64,000 bases of DNA from CAITSH01 sp025356665 (lineage in GTDB: Bacteria; Pseudomonadota; Gammaproteobacteria; Burkholderiales; SG8-39): NCBI GenBank assembly GCA_025356665.1, contig JANXRV010000116.1:1-64000 (forward strand), given 5' to 3'. Under the pieces are notes generated by a model. The model made no database searches and was not told where the DNA came from. It worked only from the letters and a program-made list of their open reading frames with translations. Positions 25,284-34,322 of the stretch are shown piece after piece. Numbering within the stretch: the stretch's first letter is position 1; the number at the start of each line of letters is the position of its first letter. A program made the position numbers and the translations under genes.

Positions 25284-27659
25284 ATGACCATCCCCGAATC
25301 CATAGGCTCTACCCACGACATCGTCGGCAAGCCCCTGCCACGCACCGAGGACTTGCGTCTGCTCACCGGCGCCGGCCGCTTCAGCGACGACTTCAACGCG
25401 CCGGGGCAGGCCTATGCCGCGATGGTGCGCTCGCCCTTGCCACATGCGCGCATCCTCGCCATAGACACCGGCGCCGCCCTCGCCATGCCCGGTGTGCTGG
25501 CCGTCTATACCGGGCGCGACTGCCGCGCCGATGGTCTGGGACCCATTCCGCACAGCCCGCTGCCCTCCACGCGCCACGACATCAAACTGGGCGCCCCCGG
25601 TGGCGGCACGGTGTTCGAAGGGCCGCATTGGCTGCTGCCCCTGGACAAGGCGCGCCATGTCGGCGAAGCGGTGGCGATGGTGGTGGCGCGCAGCAAGGGC
25701 GAGGCCGCCGATGCCGCCGAAGCGGTGCAGGTCGACTACGAGGAATTACCTTGGGTGACCCATTCGGAGCAGGCGCTGCAGGCGGGCGCAAAGGCCGGCG
25801 TGCCCGCGGTATGGGACGAAGTGCCCGACAACGTGTTGATCGAATCGTGGTTCGGTGACCGCGCGGCCACCGACCGCGCCTTTGCCGCCGCCGACCACGT
25901 GGTCAAGATGGACTTCCATGTCGGCCGCGTCACTGCCGTCACGATGGAGCCGCGCGCGGCGCTGGCGCAATACGACGCGACCAGCGGCCACTACACCCTG
26001 CACGCGGGCAGCGGCGGCGCGGTGCGGCAGCGCCGCGAACTGGCCACGGTGCTGGGCCTGGATCCGGAAAAATTACGCGTGCTTTCGCTCGATGTCGGCG
26101 GCAACTTCGGCGCACGCAACCGCGTCTATGTCGAATTCGGCCTGGTGCTGTGGGCCGCAGGCAAGCTCGGCTGCCCGGTCAAGTACACCGCGACGCGATC
26201 CGAAGCTTTTCTGTCCGACTATCAGGGCCGCGACCTGGTGATGCACACCGAACTGGCGCTCAGCAAGGACGGCCACTTCCTCGCACTGCGCTCATCCAAC
26301 CTGTCCAACGTCGGTGCCCGTTGCGCCTCGCTGTCGCCGCTATCAAAGGGTTCGGGCCTTATCACCGGCTCTTACGACATTCCGTTCGCATCGCTGCAAA
26401 GCCGCGCGGTCTTCACCAACACCGCCCCGACCACGCCCTACCGCAGCTCGGGCCGGCCCGAGGTAAATTTCGCCATCGAGCGCCTGATCGACACGGCGGC
26501 AAGGCAATTGGGTATCGACCGCATCGAATTGCGTCGCAGGAATCTTGTGCGCCCCGAAGCCATGCCTTATCGCAACGCCATCGGCATGGTCTATGACAGC
26601 GGCGAGTACGAGGCCAACATGGACCTCGCCATGCGCATCGCGCAGTGGGACGACTTTGCCGCGCGCCGCCGGGAGGCCGCAGCGCGCGGCCGGCTGCTCG
26701 GTTTGGGGCTCGCGCACTACGTCGAGTCCTCGATTGGCGCGCCACAAGAGCGCGCCGAGATCAGCATTGCCGCCAACGGGCGCGTGCGCGTGGTCATCGG
26801 CACCCAGCCAAGCGGCCAGGGCCATGAGACCAGTTTCGCGCAGGTTGTCGCCACGCTGCTGGCGGTGCCCCTCGCCGCCATAGACGTCGTCATGGGCGAC
26901 ACCGCCCAGGTCAGTATCGGCGGCGGCTCGCACTCGGGCCGCTCCATGCGCCACGCCGCGACGGTGTTCAATATCGCCTCGAAACAACTGATCGAGAACG
27001 GCAAAAAGCTCGCCGCGTTCCTGCTCGAAACCGCAGCCGAGAAAGTGCGCTTCCAGGACGGTCGCTTCAGCGCGCCCGGCTGCGCACAGTCGTTTGATTT
27101 TCTTGAACTCGCGCAGCGCGCCGAAGACGCCTTCGTGCCCAAAGAGGCCAAGGCCGGGCTGGCCGTCGTGAGCGACAACGAAATGCACGACCCGGTGTTT
27201 CCCAACGGCTGCGCCATTTGTGAATGCGAAATCGATCCGGATACCGGCGTGGTCACCATCACGCGCTATGCTGCGGTCGATGATGTCGGCCGTTGCATCA
27301 ACCCGCTGATTGTGCACGGCCAGACCCACGGCGGCATCGCCCAGGGCGTGGGACAGGTGTTGTCGGAACTTTGCACCATAGACCCCGAGTCCGGGCAAAC
27401 CCTGACCGGCTCGTTGATGGACTACGGCCTGCCGCGCGCCGACACGCTACCCTCGTTTCGCACCGAGATCGTCGAAGTGCTGTCACCGACCAATCCCTTC
27501 GGCATCAAGGCCGGTGGCGAGGGTGGAACCACGCCGGCGCCGGCGGCGGTCATCAACGCCATCGTCGACGCATTGCGCGACTACGATGTGCACGAACTTC
27601 CCACCCCGGCCACGCCGCAGCTGATATGGCGCATCATCCACGGCAAGAGGGCAAAATAA
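25284..27659 (+). CDS. Xanthine dehydrogenase-family molybdopterin-binding (large) subunit, orphan
   Basis: 791 residues, normal for the CoxL/XdhB-type large subunit. N-terminal aldehyde-oxidase a/b hammerhead domain (GKPLPRTEDLRLLTGAGRFSDD), then molybdopterin domain motifs GGNFGARN, the PYRSSGRPEVNFAIERLID segment near the active-site loop, VIGTQPSGQGHETSF, GGGSHSGRSMRHAA, and the C-terminal KAGGEGGTTPAPAAVINAI with the catalytic Glu. It hydroxylates an aldehyde or N-heterocycle using a Mo cofactor. The usual 2Fe-2S and FAD subunits are absent nearby, which is odd; electrons must come from partners encoded elsewhere. A Bug receptor follows after 83 bases. Confidence 0.9.
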   Translation: MTIPESIGSTHDIVGKPLPRTEDLRLLTGAGRFSDDFNAPGQAYAAMVRSPLPHARILAIDTGAALAMPGVLAVYTGRDCRADGLGPIPHSPLPSTRHDIKLGAPGGGTVFEGPHWLLPLDKARHVGEAVAMVVARSKGEAADAAEAVQVDYEELPWVTHSEQALQAGAKAGVPAVWDEVPDNVLIESWFGDRAATDRAFAAADHVVKMDFHVGRVTAVTMEPRAALAQYDATSGHYTLHAGSGGAVRQRRELATVLGLDPEKLRVLSLDVGGNFGARNRVYVEFGLVLWAAGKLGCPVKYTATRSEAFLSDYQGRDLVMHTELALSKDGHFLALRSSNLSNVGARCASLSPLSKGSGLITGSYDIPFASLQSRAVFTNTAPTTPYRSSGRPEVNFAIERLIDTAARQLGIDRIELRRRNLVRPEAMPYRNAIGMVYDSGEYEANMDLAMRIAQWDDFAARRREAAARGRLLGLGLAHYVESSIGAPQERAEISIAANGRVRVVIGTQPSGQGHETSFAQVVATLLAVPLAAIDVVMGDTAQVSIGGGSHSGRSMRHAATVFNIASKQLIENGKKLAAFLLETAAEKVRFQDGRFSAPGCAQSFDFLELAQRAEDAFVPKEAKAGLAVVSDNEMHDPVFPNGCAICECEIDPDTGVVTITRYAAVDDVGRCINPLIVHGQTHGGIAQGVGQVLSELCTIDPESGQTLTGSLMDYGLPRADTLPSFRTEIVEVLSPTNPFGIKAGGEGGTTPAPAAVINAIVDALRDYDVHELPTPATPQLIWRIIHGKRAK

Positions 27660-27742
27660 ACCGCGCGCTACGAAGTCACGACGCAACACCTCAACATCGA
27701 AACACCGCAACACCGGAACACCGAAATACAAGGAGCAGAAAC

Positions 27743-28738
27743 ATGCGCGCAGTTCACATGACCCGCAGGAATATCGCACACGGTGTCATCGCCACATTGC
27801 TGCTCACCGCGCTACCCGTGGGCGCGCAAAACGCCGCGAGCGGCTATCCCAAGGGGCCGGTGCGGGTGATCCTGCCCTTTCCCGCCGGTGGCGGTGTTGA
27901 TGCGGCCGGCCGCATCCTGGCGCAAAAGCTGTCCGAGAGCCTGGGCAAGTCTTTTGTCATTGAAAACCGTGGCGGTGCCAACGGCAACATCGGCACGGAA
28001 CTGGCGGCCAAGGCCGGCAACGACGGCCTGACCCTGCTCTTTACCGGTGCCGGCTTTGTCACCAACCCCAGTCTCTACAAGACCGTGCCCTATGATCCGG
28101 TCAAGGACTTTGAGCCGGTCAGCCTGATGGCGCTGGGCCCCAACGTGCTGGTGGTGCACCCGTCGCTGCCGGCGCATTCGGTGGCCGAGTTGAGCGCACT
28201 GGCCAAGGCGCAGCCGGGCCGGATCGGCTTTGCCGGCGCCGGCAATGCCAGCACGCCGCACCTTGCCGGCGAATTATTCAACACCATGGCCGGTGTGCAG
28301 ATGATCCATATCCCCTACCGCGGTTCGGGCCCGGCGATGATAGGCCTGCTCGCAGGCGATGTGCCGGTGATGTTCCTGCCGGCCATCAACGCCTTCCAAC
28401 ACATCAGCTCCGGGCGACTGCGGGTGCTCGCCGTCACCAGCCGCGAGCGCCTGGCGGCGCTCCCGGACGTACCGACCCTCTCCGCGGCCGGACTGGCCGG
28501 CTATGAATCAAGCCAGTGGTACGGCCTGCTCGCGCCCGCCGGCACCAAAACCGAAATCCTTGCGCTGCTCAACAGCCACGTGGCGAAAATCATGCAAGGC
28601 GATGAAATGAAACTGCGTATGAAAAACGACGGCCTTGTCCCCATCGGCGGCAGCCGTGAACAATTCGCCGCCCATATCAGGACGGAAATCGACAAGTGGG
28701 CCAAGGTCATCCGCGCCTCGGGCGCCACCGTGGACTAA
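27743..28738 (+). CDS. Bug/TctC-family tripartite tricarboxylate receptor
   Basis: 331 residues from MRAVHMTRRNIAHG, with AAGGAG 9 bases upstream. Signal peptide to about LPVGAQ, then YPKGPVRVILPFPAGGGVDAAGR, IENRGGANGNIGTELAAKAG, HIPYRGSGPAMIGLLAGDVPVMF. The upstream open frame is not part of the protein. It is presumably co-transcribed with the molybdopterin subunit gene and may bind that enzyme's substrate. Its stop codon falls inside a 12-bp tandem repeat. Confidence 0.92.
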   Translation: MRAVHMTRRNIAHGVIATLLLTALPVGAQNAASGYPKGPVRVILPFPAGGGVDAAGRILAQKLSESLGKSFVIENRGGANGNIGTELAAKAGNDGLTLLFTGAGFVTNPSLYKTVPYDPVKDFEPVSLMALGPNVLVVHPSLPAHSVAELSALAKAQPGRIGFAGAGNASTPHLAGELFNTMAGVQMIHIPYRGSGPAMIGLLAGDVPVMFLPAINAFQHISSGRLRVLAVTSRERLAALPDVPTLSAAGLAGYESSQWYGLLAPAGTKTEILALLNSHVAKIMQGDEMKLRMKNDGLVPIGGSREQFAAHIRTEIDKWAKVIRASGATVD

Positions 28739-28776
28739 ACGGTGGACTAAACGTCGGACCAAGCGGCGGACTAAAA
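28729..28776. repeat. 12-bp tandem repeat, four units, spanning the Bug stop codon
   Basis: Units CGTGGACTAAAC, GGTGGACTAAAC, GTCGGACCAAGC and GGCGGACTAAAA. The first contains the TAA stop of the Bug gene. Duplication of the 3' end of the gene is the simplest explanation. Confidence 0.85.
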
Positions 28777-28777
28777 C

Positions 28778-28885
28778 ATGACAAGCGCGCTGATCGCGGC
28801 ACGCAAAAAACCCGACACCCTGATCATAGACCGCACCAATGCGCCGCGCCTGCTGGCGATAGAAGGCAAGACCACCGCCAGATGA
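28778..28885 (+). CDS. 35-residue ORF of unknown nature, possibly a gene remnant
   Basis: It begins two bases after the 12-bp repeat with ATG ACA AGC and encodes MTSALIAARKKPDTLIIDR..., stopping at 28885. The composition looks protein-like and the end is abrupt, as in a truncated N-terminus. I recognise no family and there is no clear ribosome-binding site. The next 179 bases up to the Ldh-type gene hold nothing identifiable. Confidence 0.25.
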   Translation: MTSALIAARKKPDTLIIDRTNAPRLLAIEGKTTAR

Positions 28886-29064
28886 AACACCAATGAAGGT
28901 GACAATTTCATCACCTTAATCGGCTGAAAACGCCCTTCTGAATACGGTTTCGCGAAAGTAATTCAGCACTTTTAAACACTCCGGCCAGCGCGGCACGGGC
29001 ACGGTCATTGCACCGGGGCGGCTGCAGTAGAATGTCGCCTCCTCCGACTACGTACCCACCCCCG

Positions 29065-30135
29065 ATGGCCGACCCGAACCAGCGCTTTAGCCGCGAGCGC
29101 CTCGAATCTTTTATCGCCGCCGCGTTGACCGGCGTCGGCCTGCCCAAGGGAGATGCCGCGACCTGCGCCGAACTAATGACGCGGGCCGACCTTAACGGCG
29201 CCGACGGCCACGGTATTTTCCGCCTGCCGCAATACGTGCGCCGCATCAAGGCCGGCGCGGTGAACGTCGCACCCAGGGTACGCATCGAACGTCAAATGGC
29301 CGGCATGGCGCTAGTCGACGGTGACAACGGCATGGGCCATGTGGTGATGAAGTTCGCGGCAGAAACGGCCATCGCCAAAGCCAAAACAGCGGGCATCGCC
29401 TGGGTAGGCGTACACCACAGCAACCACGCCGGGCCGGCCTCGCTGTACGCGGCCATGCCGCTCGTGCACGACATGATCGGCCTGTATCTGGCGGTAGGCA
29501 ATGCCAACCACATGGCGCCCTGGGGCGGCATCGACATGCTGCTCTCAACCAATCCCATCGCGGTTGCGGTGCCCGGACTCGAGGAAGGCCCGATCGTGCT
29601 CGACATGGCCACCACCGTCGCCGCCTACGGCAAGGTCAAGACTAAGGCGCAACGCGGCGAAATGATGCCCGAGGGCTGGATGATAGACCGTCAGGGCAAG
29701 CCGCTGACCGATCCGAAAAAAGCTGAGGATGGCATGCTCCTGCCCCTGGGCGGACATGAGGGCGGCTACAAGGGCTACGGCCTGTCGCTGGTGTTCGGCC
29801 TGCTGGCCGGCACGCTCAATGGCGCCGCACTGGGCAGCCGCACTGTGGACTTCAACAACGACGATACCTCGGTTACCGACACCGGCCACACCATCGTGGC
29901 AATCTCACTCGAGGCCTTTGGCGAGATCAGCGCGATCAAACGCGACGTCGACCGCGTCGTGCGCGAACTGCGCGCCTCGCGCCGGCTGCCCGGCGTAGAC
30001 CGCGTCTGGCTGCCGGGCGAACAAAGCCAGGCCAAGCTGGCCGAGCGCAAACGCGACGGTGTGCCCTTGCCCGCGGCCCTGCTGTCGGCATTGAACAAAC
30101 TTGCCGCGGAACTGGACATCCAGGCCCTCGCCTGA
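29065..30135 (+). CDS. Ldh/malate-type dehydrogenase (NAD(P)-dependent 2-hydroxy-acid oxidoreductase, YlbC/ComC family)
   Basis: 356 residues from MADPNQRFSRERLESFI, the family's usual length; ATG at 29032 would add 11 Pro-rich residues. Family motifs: DLNGADGHGIFRLPQYV (conserved His), GMGHVVMKFA, VGVHHSNHAGPASLYA, STNPIAVAVPG, GGHEGGYKGYGLSLV. Reversibly oxidises a 2-hydroxy acid such as malate, lactate, ureidoglycolate or sulfolactate; the specificity cannot be read here. It is followed by a Bug receptor after 145 bases, fitting a hydroxy-acid uptake and oxidation pair. Confidence 0.9.
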   Translation: MADPNQRFSRERLESFIAAALTGVGLPKGDAATCAELMTRADLNGADGHGIFRLPQYVRRIKAGAVNVAPRVRIERQMAGMALVDGDNGMGHVVMKFAAETAIAKAKTAGIAWVGVHHSNHAGPASLYAAMPLVHDMIGLYLAVGNANHMAPWGGIDMLLSTNPIAVAVPGLEEGPIVLDMATTVAAYGKVKTKAQRGEMMPEGWMIDRQGKPLTDPKKAEDGMLLPLGGHEGGYKGYGLSLVFGLLAGTLNGAALGSRTVDFNNDDTSVTDTGHTIVAISLEAFGEISAIKRDVDRVVRELRASRRLPGVDRVWLPGEQSQAKLAERKRDGVPLPAALLSALNKLAAELDIQALA

Positions 30136-30280
30136 GCGCGCTCATCGCAACCTTGGCGGCAAGCCGCGCAGACTGCGTCGTCATGTAGGCTCATTCGGGC
30201 TCATTTGGGCACAATAACAACCGACAAACAACCGACAACGGCTGACAGCGGTGCCACCAGTGTCACAAGGAGGAAAAAAC

Positions 30281-31255
30281 ATGAGCACAAAAAACCTGAT
30301 GCGCGCGCTGGCCGGCTGTCTTGCCGCCGCGCTGATGTCTTTGGCACACGCACAGCCGGCCTGGCCGAGCAAGCCGATCCGGCTGGTCGTCGGTTACGCC
30401 CCGGGCGGCGTGGCCGATATCACCGCACGCATGATTGCGCAAAAGCTCTCGGTTTCGCTGGGCCAGCAGGTGATCATCGAAAACAAACCCAGCGCCGGGC
30501 TGATCGTCGCATCCGAGATGGTGGCCAAGGCCGACCCCGATGGCTACACGCTGCTGCACCTCAATTACGGCAACGCCGTCAGCGCCGCCCTGTACCGCAC
30601 ACTGCCCTTTGACACGGTGCGCGATTTCGCGCCGATTTCGGCGATGGGATTTTTTGACGTCGTGGTGCTCGCCAACAAGGGTTCGGGTATTGCAAGCATC
30701 AAGGACATCATCGCCATGGCCAAGGCGAGCCCGGACAAACTCAACATCGGCACCGTCAGCATAGGCAGCGGCCAGTACATGGCGGCCTCGCTGTTCAAGG
30801 CCATGACCGGCCTCAATCTGACCATCGTACCCTTCAAGAGCACGCCGGCGTTGGTCACCGCGCTAAAGAGCAACGACATCCAGGTGGCGTTCGAAATCGG
30901 CGCGCCGGTGCTGTCGCTGGTGCGCAACGGCGACCTCAAGGCCATCGCCATCAGTTCGGCCAAACGCTTCCCCGCCCTGCCCGATGTGCCGACCATCGCC
31001 GAGAGCGGCGTCACCGGCTACCAGGTCACCGCCTGGAACGGCATTGCCGCCCCGGCGAAAACCCCGCGTGCCATCGTCGAGCGCCTGAACCGTGAAGTCA
31101 ACGCGGCACTGGCGCAAGCGGACATCCGCCAGCGTTTCCAGGAATTTGGCATAGACGCGCGCGGCGGCTCGCCCGAGGAATTGCGCGACCTGCTGGCGGG
31201 TGAAATTGTAAAATGGAAAGATCTCGTCGAAGCAACGAAAATGGAGAAGCAATAA
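30281..31255 (+). CDS. Bug/TctC-family tripartite tricarboxylate receptor
   Basis: 324 residues. The ATG is preceded by an excellent AAGGAGGAAAAAAC. Signal peptide to LAHAQ, then PAWPSKPIRLVVGYAPGGVADITARM, IENKPSAGLIVASEMVAKADPDGYTLL, and the IVPFKSTPALVTALKSNDIQVAFE segment. The stop codon overlaps the start of the FAD monooxygenase gene (TAATG), so receptor and enzyme are translationally coupled. This indicates that the receptor's ligand is the monooxygenase substrate or a precursor. Confidence 0.93.
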   Translation: MSTKNLMRALAGCLAAALMSLAHAQPAWPSKPIRLVVGYAPGGVADITARMIAQKLSVSLGQQVIIENKPSAGLIVASEMVAKADPDGYTLLHLNYGNAVSAALYRTLPFDTVRDFAPISAMGFFDVVVLANKGSGIASIKDIIAMAKASPDKLNIGTVSIGSGQYMAASLFKAMTGLNLTIVPFKSTPALVTALKSNDIQVAFEIGAPVLSLVRNGDLKAIAISSAKRFPALPDVPTIAESGVTGYQVTAWNGIAAPAKTPRAIVERLNREVNAALAQADIRQRFQEFGIDARGGSPEELRDLLAGEIVKWKDLVEATKMEKQ

Positions 31256-32418
31256 TGTCGAAGAAGTTATCCGTAGCCATCGTCGGCGCCGGCATGGGCG
31301 GCCTTGCCGCCGCGGCCACACTTGGGCGCGTCGGTATCGACGTGCAGGTCTACGAACAGGCGAGTAAATTCGGCCGCATCGGCGCCGGCATCCAGATGAT
31401 GCCCAACTCGATGAAGGTGTTGCGCGGCATCGGCGTCGAGGACAGGCTGCGCAAGATCGCCTTCGCACCCTACTCGCACCTCAACCGCGACGGCGTCACC
31501 GGCGAGGTCACCGGTGAACTGCCCATGCCCGAGGATTTATACGGCGCGCCCTACCTGTGCATGCACCGCGCCGACCTGCACGATTCGCTCGCCTCGGTGG
31601 TTCCAGCCGAACGCATGCACCTGAACAAAAAACTCACCGGCCTCAATCAGTCCGGCGCCGGCGTGACGCTGTCCTTCGCCGATGGCAGCCAGGCGCAAGC
31701 CGATGCGGTGATCGGCGCCGATGGCGTGCATTCACTGGTGCGCGACATCCTGCTCGGACCGGAGAAACCCTTCAACAAGGGCCGCGTCGCCTACCGCGCC
31801 ATTTTCAAGGCCTCGCTGATGAACGGCGGCGTGATCCGCCCCTCGCGCACCAAATGGTGGGGCAGCGACCGGCACATCGTCATCTACTACACCACTGCGG
31901 CGCGCGACGAGCTCTACTTTGTCACCAGCCTGCCCGAGCCCATCGAATGGGCGACGCGCGAGTCCTGGTCGGCCAAGGGCGACGTGCTCGAGCTGCGCAA
32001 GGCCTATGCGGGCTTTCATGAGGAAGTGCGCATGGTGCTGGACGCCTGCCCGGACTGCCACAAGTGGGCCATCCTCGAGCGCGAACCACTGCCCGCCTGG
32101 AGCAAGGGCCGCGTCGCGCTGCTTGGCGACGCCTGTCACCCGATGACGCCCTATATGGCGCAGGGCGCAGCGACCTCGATTGAGGACGCCGCGGTGTTGG
32201 CGCGTTGCCTCGCCATGGACGGCGCCAATGTCGAACTGGCGTTTGCGCGCTACGAGGCGCACCGCAAGCCGCGCACTTCGCGCATCCAGGCCATTTCCAG
32301 CGCCAACACCTGGATGAAGCAAGGCGGCAGCAAGGAGGACACCAGCTGGCTGTATGGCTACGACGCCTGGAACACCCCGCTTCCTGATCCGACCGACCCC
32401 GTAAAGGCGGCGGCATGA
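31255..32418 (+). CDS. FAD-dependent aromatic hydroxylase, 6-hydroxynicotinate 3-monooxygenase (NicC)-like
   Basis: 387 residues; GGAGAAGC precedes the ATG and the start overlaps the Bug stop. Class A flavoprotein motifs: GAGMGGLAAA (11-20), ADAVIGADGVHS, and LLGDACHPMTPYMAQGA. Similarity to NicC is close in the substrate domain (KWWGSDRHIVIYYTTAARDELYFVT) and at the C-terminus (SSANTWM...WLYGYD). Of residues implicated in NicC catalysis, His211 is kept (His207), but the His47 position is Gln47 and the Cys202 position is Arg198. It probably hydroxylates, perhaps decarboxylatively, a pyridine- or benzene-carboxylate other than 6-hydroxynicotinate. It is followed by an overlapping hydrolase gene. 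Confidence 0.88.
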   Translation: MSKKLSVAIVGAGMGGLAAAATLGRVGIDVQVYEQASKFGRIGAGIQMMPNSMKVLRGIGVEDRLRKIAFAPYSHLNRDGVTGEVTGELPMPEDLYGAPYLCMHRADLHDSLASVVPAERMHLNKKLTGLNQSGAGVTLSFADGSQAQADAVIGADGVHSLVRDILLGPEKPFNKGRVAYRAIFKASLMNGGVIRPSRTKWWGSDRHIVIYYTTAARDELYFVTSLPEPIEWATRESWSAKGDVLELRKAYAGFHEEVRMVLDACPDCHKWAILEREPLPAWSKGRVALLGDACHPMTPYMAQGAATSIEDAAVLARCLAMDGANVELAFARYEAHRKPRTSRIQAISSANTWMKQGGSKEDTSWLYGYDAWNTPLPDPTDPVKAAA

Positions 32419-33236
32419 GCGATCAGCACAATCAGCAATCCGGCGTTTTCAAAACGGCAGATGGCTGCGATATCGGCTACAGCGTGCACGCGGCAAACAA
32501 GCCGGGCGCACCGCGCCTCGCGCTGATTCATTCGCTGGCGATGGACCGCAGCTTCTGGGATGGCGTCATTGCCGAACTCGCCGGACGCGCCGAAGTGCTG
32601 AGCTTCGACTGCCGCGGGCACGGTCGCTCCGGCCGTGCCGCCTGGCCCTACACCCCCGAACAATTCGCCCACGATCTTGCCGCGCTACTCGATCACATGG
32701 GCTGGTCCACGACCGCTGTCGCCGGCTGTTCCATGGGCGGCTGCATCGCCCAGGCCTTTGCCGGCCTCTATCCGCAGCGCACCACCGCGCTCACCCTCAT
32801 CGACACCACCGCCTGGTACGGCGCCGATGCACCCAAGGTCTGGCGCGAACGCGGCGCCACCGGCATTGAAAAAGGCCTCGCCTCACTCACCGCATTCCAG
32901 GTCACGCGCTGGTTCGGCGATGCGTTCCGCGCCGCGCAACCGGCCAAGGTCGAGGCCGCAGTGGCGGTGTTCCTCGCCAACGCGCCGGCCTGCTACGCCG
33001 CCACCTGCGAGATGCTCGGCGACGCTGATGTCAGGAAGTTCCTGCCCGCGCTGCGCATGCCGGTGCAAATCATCGTCGGCGAGGAGGATTACGCCACGCC
33101 GGTGGCCATGGCCGAAGCCATGCACCAAGCCGTACCACAGTCTTCGCTCACAGTGCTGGCCGGGGCGCGCCACCTGACGCCAATAGAGCGTCCGGGCGAC
33201 ATCGCCGCGAAGATCGCTTCCCAAATCGGCGCCTAA
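32415..33236 (+). CDS. Alpha/beta hydrolase, 3-oxoadipate enol-lactonase-like
   Basis: 273 residues. The start overlaps the monooxygenase stop by four bases (ATGA). Core motifs: LALIHSLAMDRSFW, FDCRGHGRSG, nucleophile elbow GCSMGG, acid in IIVGEEDYATP, and the catalytic His in AGARHLTPIE. The size and the G-C-S-M-G-G elbow resemble PcaD-type enol-lactonases; the NicD-type amide hydrolases of nicotinate pathways have the same fold. Co-expression with the NicC-like enzyme suggests a ring-cleavage or ring-opening product as substrate. No ring-cleavage dioxygenase is visible nearby. Confidence 0.85.
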   Translation: MSDQHNQQSGVFKTADGCDIGYSVHAANKPGAPRLALIHSLAMDRSFWDGVIAELAGRAEVLSFDCRGHGRSGRAAWPYTPEQFAHDLAALLDHMGWSTTAVAGCSMGGCIAQAFAGLYPQRTTALTLIDTTAWYGADAPKVWRERGATGIEKGLASLTAFQVTRWFGDAFRAAQPAKVEAAVAVFLANAPACYAATCEMLGDADVRKFLPALRMPVQIIVGEEDYATPVAMAEAMHQAVPQSSLTVLAGARHLTPIERPGDIAAKIASQIGA

Positions 33237-33274
33237 TCGGCACGCCGTCCACGACCCGAACAAGGACACACCCC

Positions 33275-34183
33275 ATGAGCCCACCCATTCGCAGCGTCCT
33301 CATCTACGGCTACGGTGTCATGGGTCAGGGCGTGGCGCGCACCTTCGCCGACGCCGGCTTCACCACCCTCGTCAAGTCGGGGCGCGCCGCCGAACTCACG
33401 CTGCCGGACAACATCCGCGCCGTGAGCGCGCTGCCGGCCGAGGCGCCGGACCTGGCGATCGAGTTCGTGTCAGAGAATGTCGCCACCAAACAGGCGGTGA
33501 TCGCCGAAATGGAAAAGGCCTGGCCCGATGGCGGGACACTGATCGCCACCGGCACCTCCGGCCTCGACCTGGTCGAACTCGCGCACGGCATGAAACACCC
33601 CGAGAATTTCATCGGTCTGCATTACTTCATGCCGGCCGACACCACGCCGGTGGTCGAGGTGATGGCCGGCCTCGACGCCCCGCGCGAGGCGGTGGACCGC
33701 GCCGCCGAGGCCTTGCGCAAAACCGGCAAGGAACCGGTGCTGCTGTACAAGCCCATCGTCGGCTTTTTGATCAACCGCCTGCAGCACGCCATACTGCACG
33801 AGGCCTACTACCTGATCGAGGCGGGCGTTGCCTCGGCCGCCGACATCGACCACGCGGCGCGCCGCCTGCTGGCGCCGCGCATGTGCCTCACCGGCCTCAT
33901 ACAGCAAAAAGACATCAGCGGCCTGAAAATCCACGCCGACGCGCAGCGCTCCATCGTACCCAAGCTGTTTCATAACAACGAACCCAACCCGATGTTGCAA
34001 AACATGGTGAAACACGGCGAGACCGGGCTCGCCTCGGCCTCAGGCAAGGGTTTTTACGACTGGGAAGGCTGCGATGCGACGGCCATCAAGAAACAGGCGT
34101 CGCAGCAACTCTCCAAACTGCTCACATACCTTGACAAGGAACTGGCCGCGCCAGAGGGCAAGCAGCCGGGCGTGCGCGAGTAA
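33275..34183 (+). CDS. 3-hydroxyacyl-CoA dehydrogenase-family NAD-binding protein
   Basis: 302 residues. N-terminal Rossmann motif LIYGYGVMGQGVA (GxGxxG as GYGVMG, residues 12-17), SENVATKQAVIAEM, a conserved H-F-M segment FIGLHYFMPADTTPVVEVM, and the C-terminal dimerisation domain PIVGFLINRLQHAILHEAYYLIEAGVASAADID. The fold is that of 3HCDH/L-gulonate-type dehydrogenases. NAD-dependent oxidation of a 3-hydroxy acid or acyl-CoA. It lies 38 bases after the hydrolase and is the likely last gene of the Bug/monooxygenase operon. Confidence 0.88.
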   Translation: MSPPIRSVLIYGYGVMGQGVARTFADAGFTTLVKSGRAAELTLPDNIRAVSALPAEAPDLAIEFVSENVATKQAVIAEMEKAWPDGGTLIATGTSGLDLVELAHGMKHPENFIGLHYFMPADTTPVVEVMAGLDAPREAVDRAAEALRKTGKEPVLLYKPIVGFLINRLQHAILHEAYYLIEAGVASAADIDHAARRLLAPRMCLTGLIQQKDISGLKIHADAQRSIVPKLFHNNEPNPMLQNMVKHGETGLASASGKGFYDWEGCDATAIKKQASQQLSKLLTYLDKELAAPEGKQPGVRE

Positions 34184-34283
34184 TACAGGCCAGAGACGAA
34201 TGGCGCTTACTTAGCACGTTCCCTCTCCCCTTGCGGGAGAGACAGGGAGAGGGGGAATGCCGGCAGATTCGATCTTGCACGCA

Positions 34284-34322
34284 TTCACCCTCTCCCCCGC
34301 CCTCCCCCGTCAAGGGGGAGGG
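34284..34322. repeat. 39-bp G/C-rich palindromic repeat, copy 2 (inverted relative to copy 1)
   Basis: Exact reverse complement of 25134-25172. A related hairpin precedes it at 34218-34257 (CCCTCTCC ... GGAGAGGG). It occupies most of the gap between the convergent dehydrogenase and Bug genes and could serve as a bidirectional terminator. The rest of the 278-base gap shows nothing further. Confidence 0.9.
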
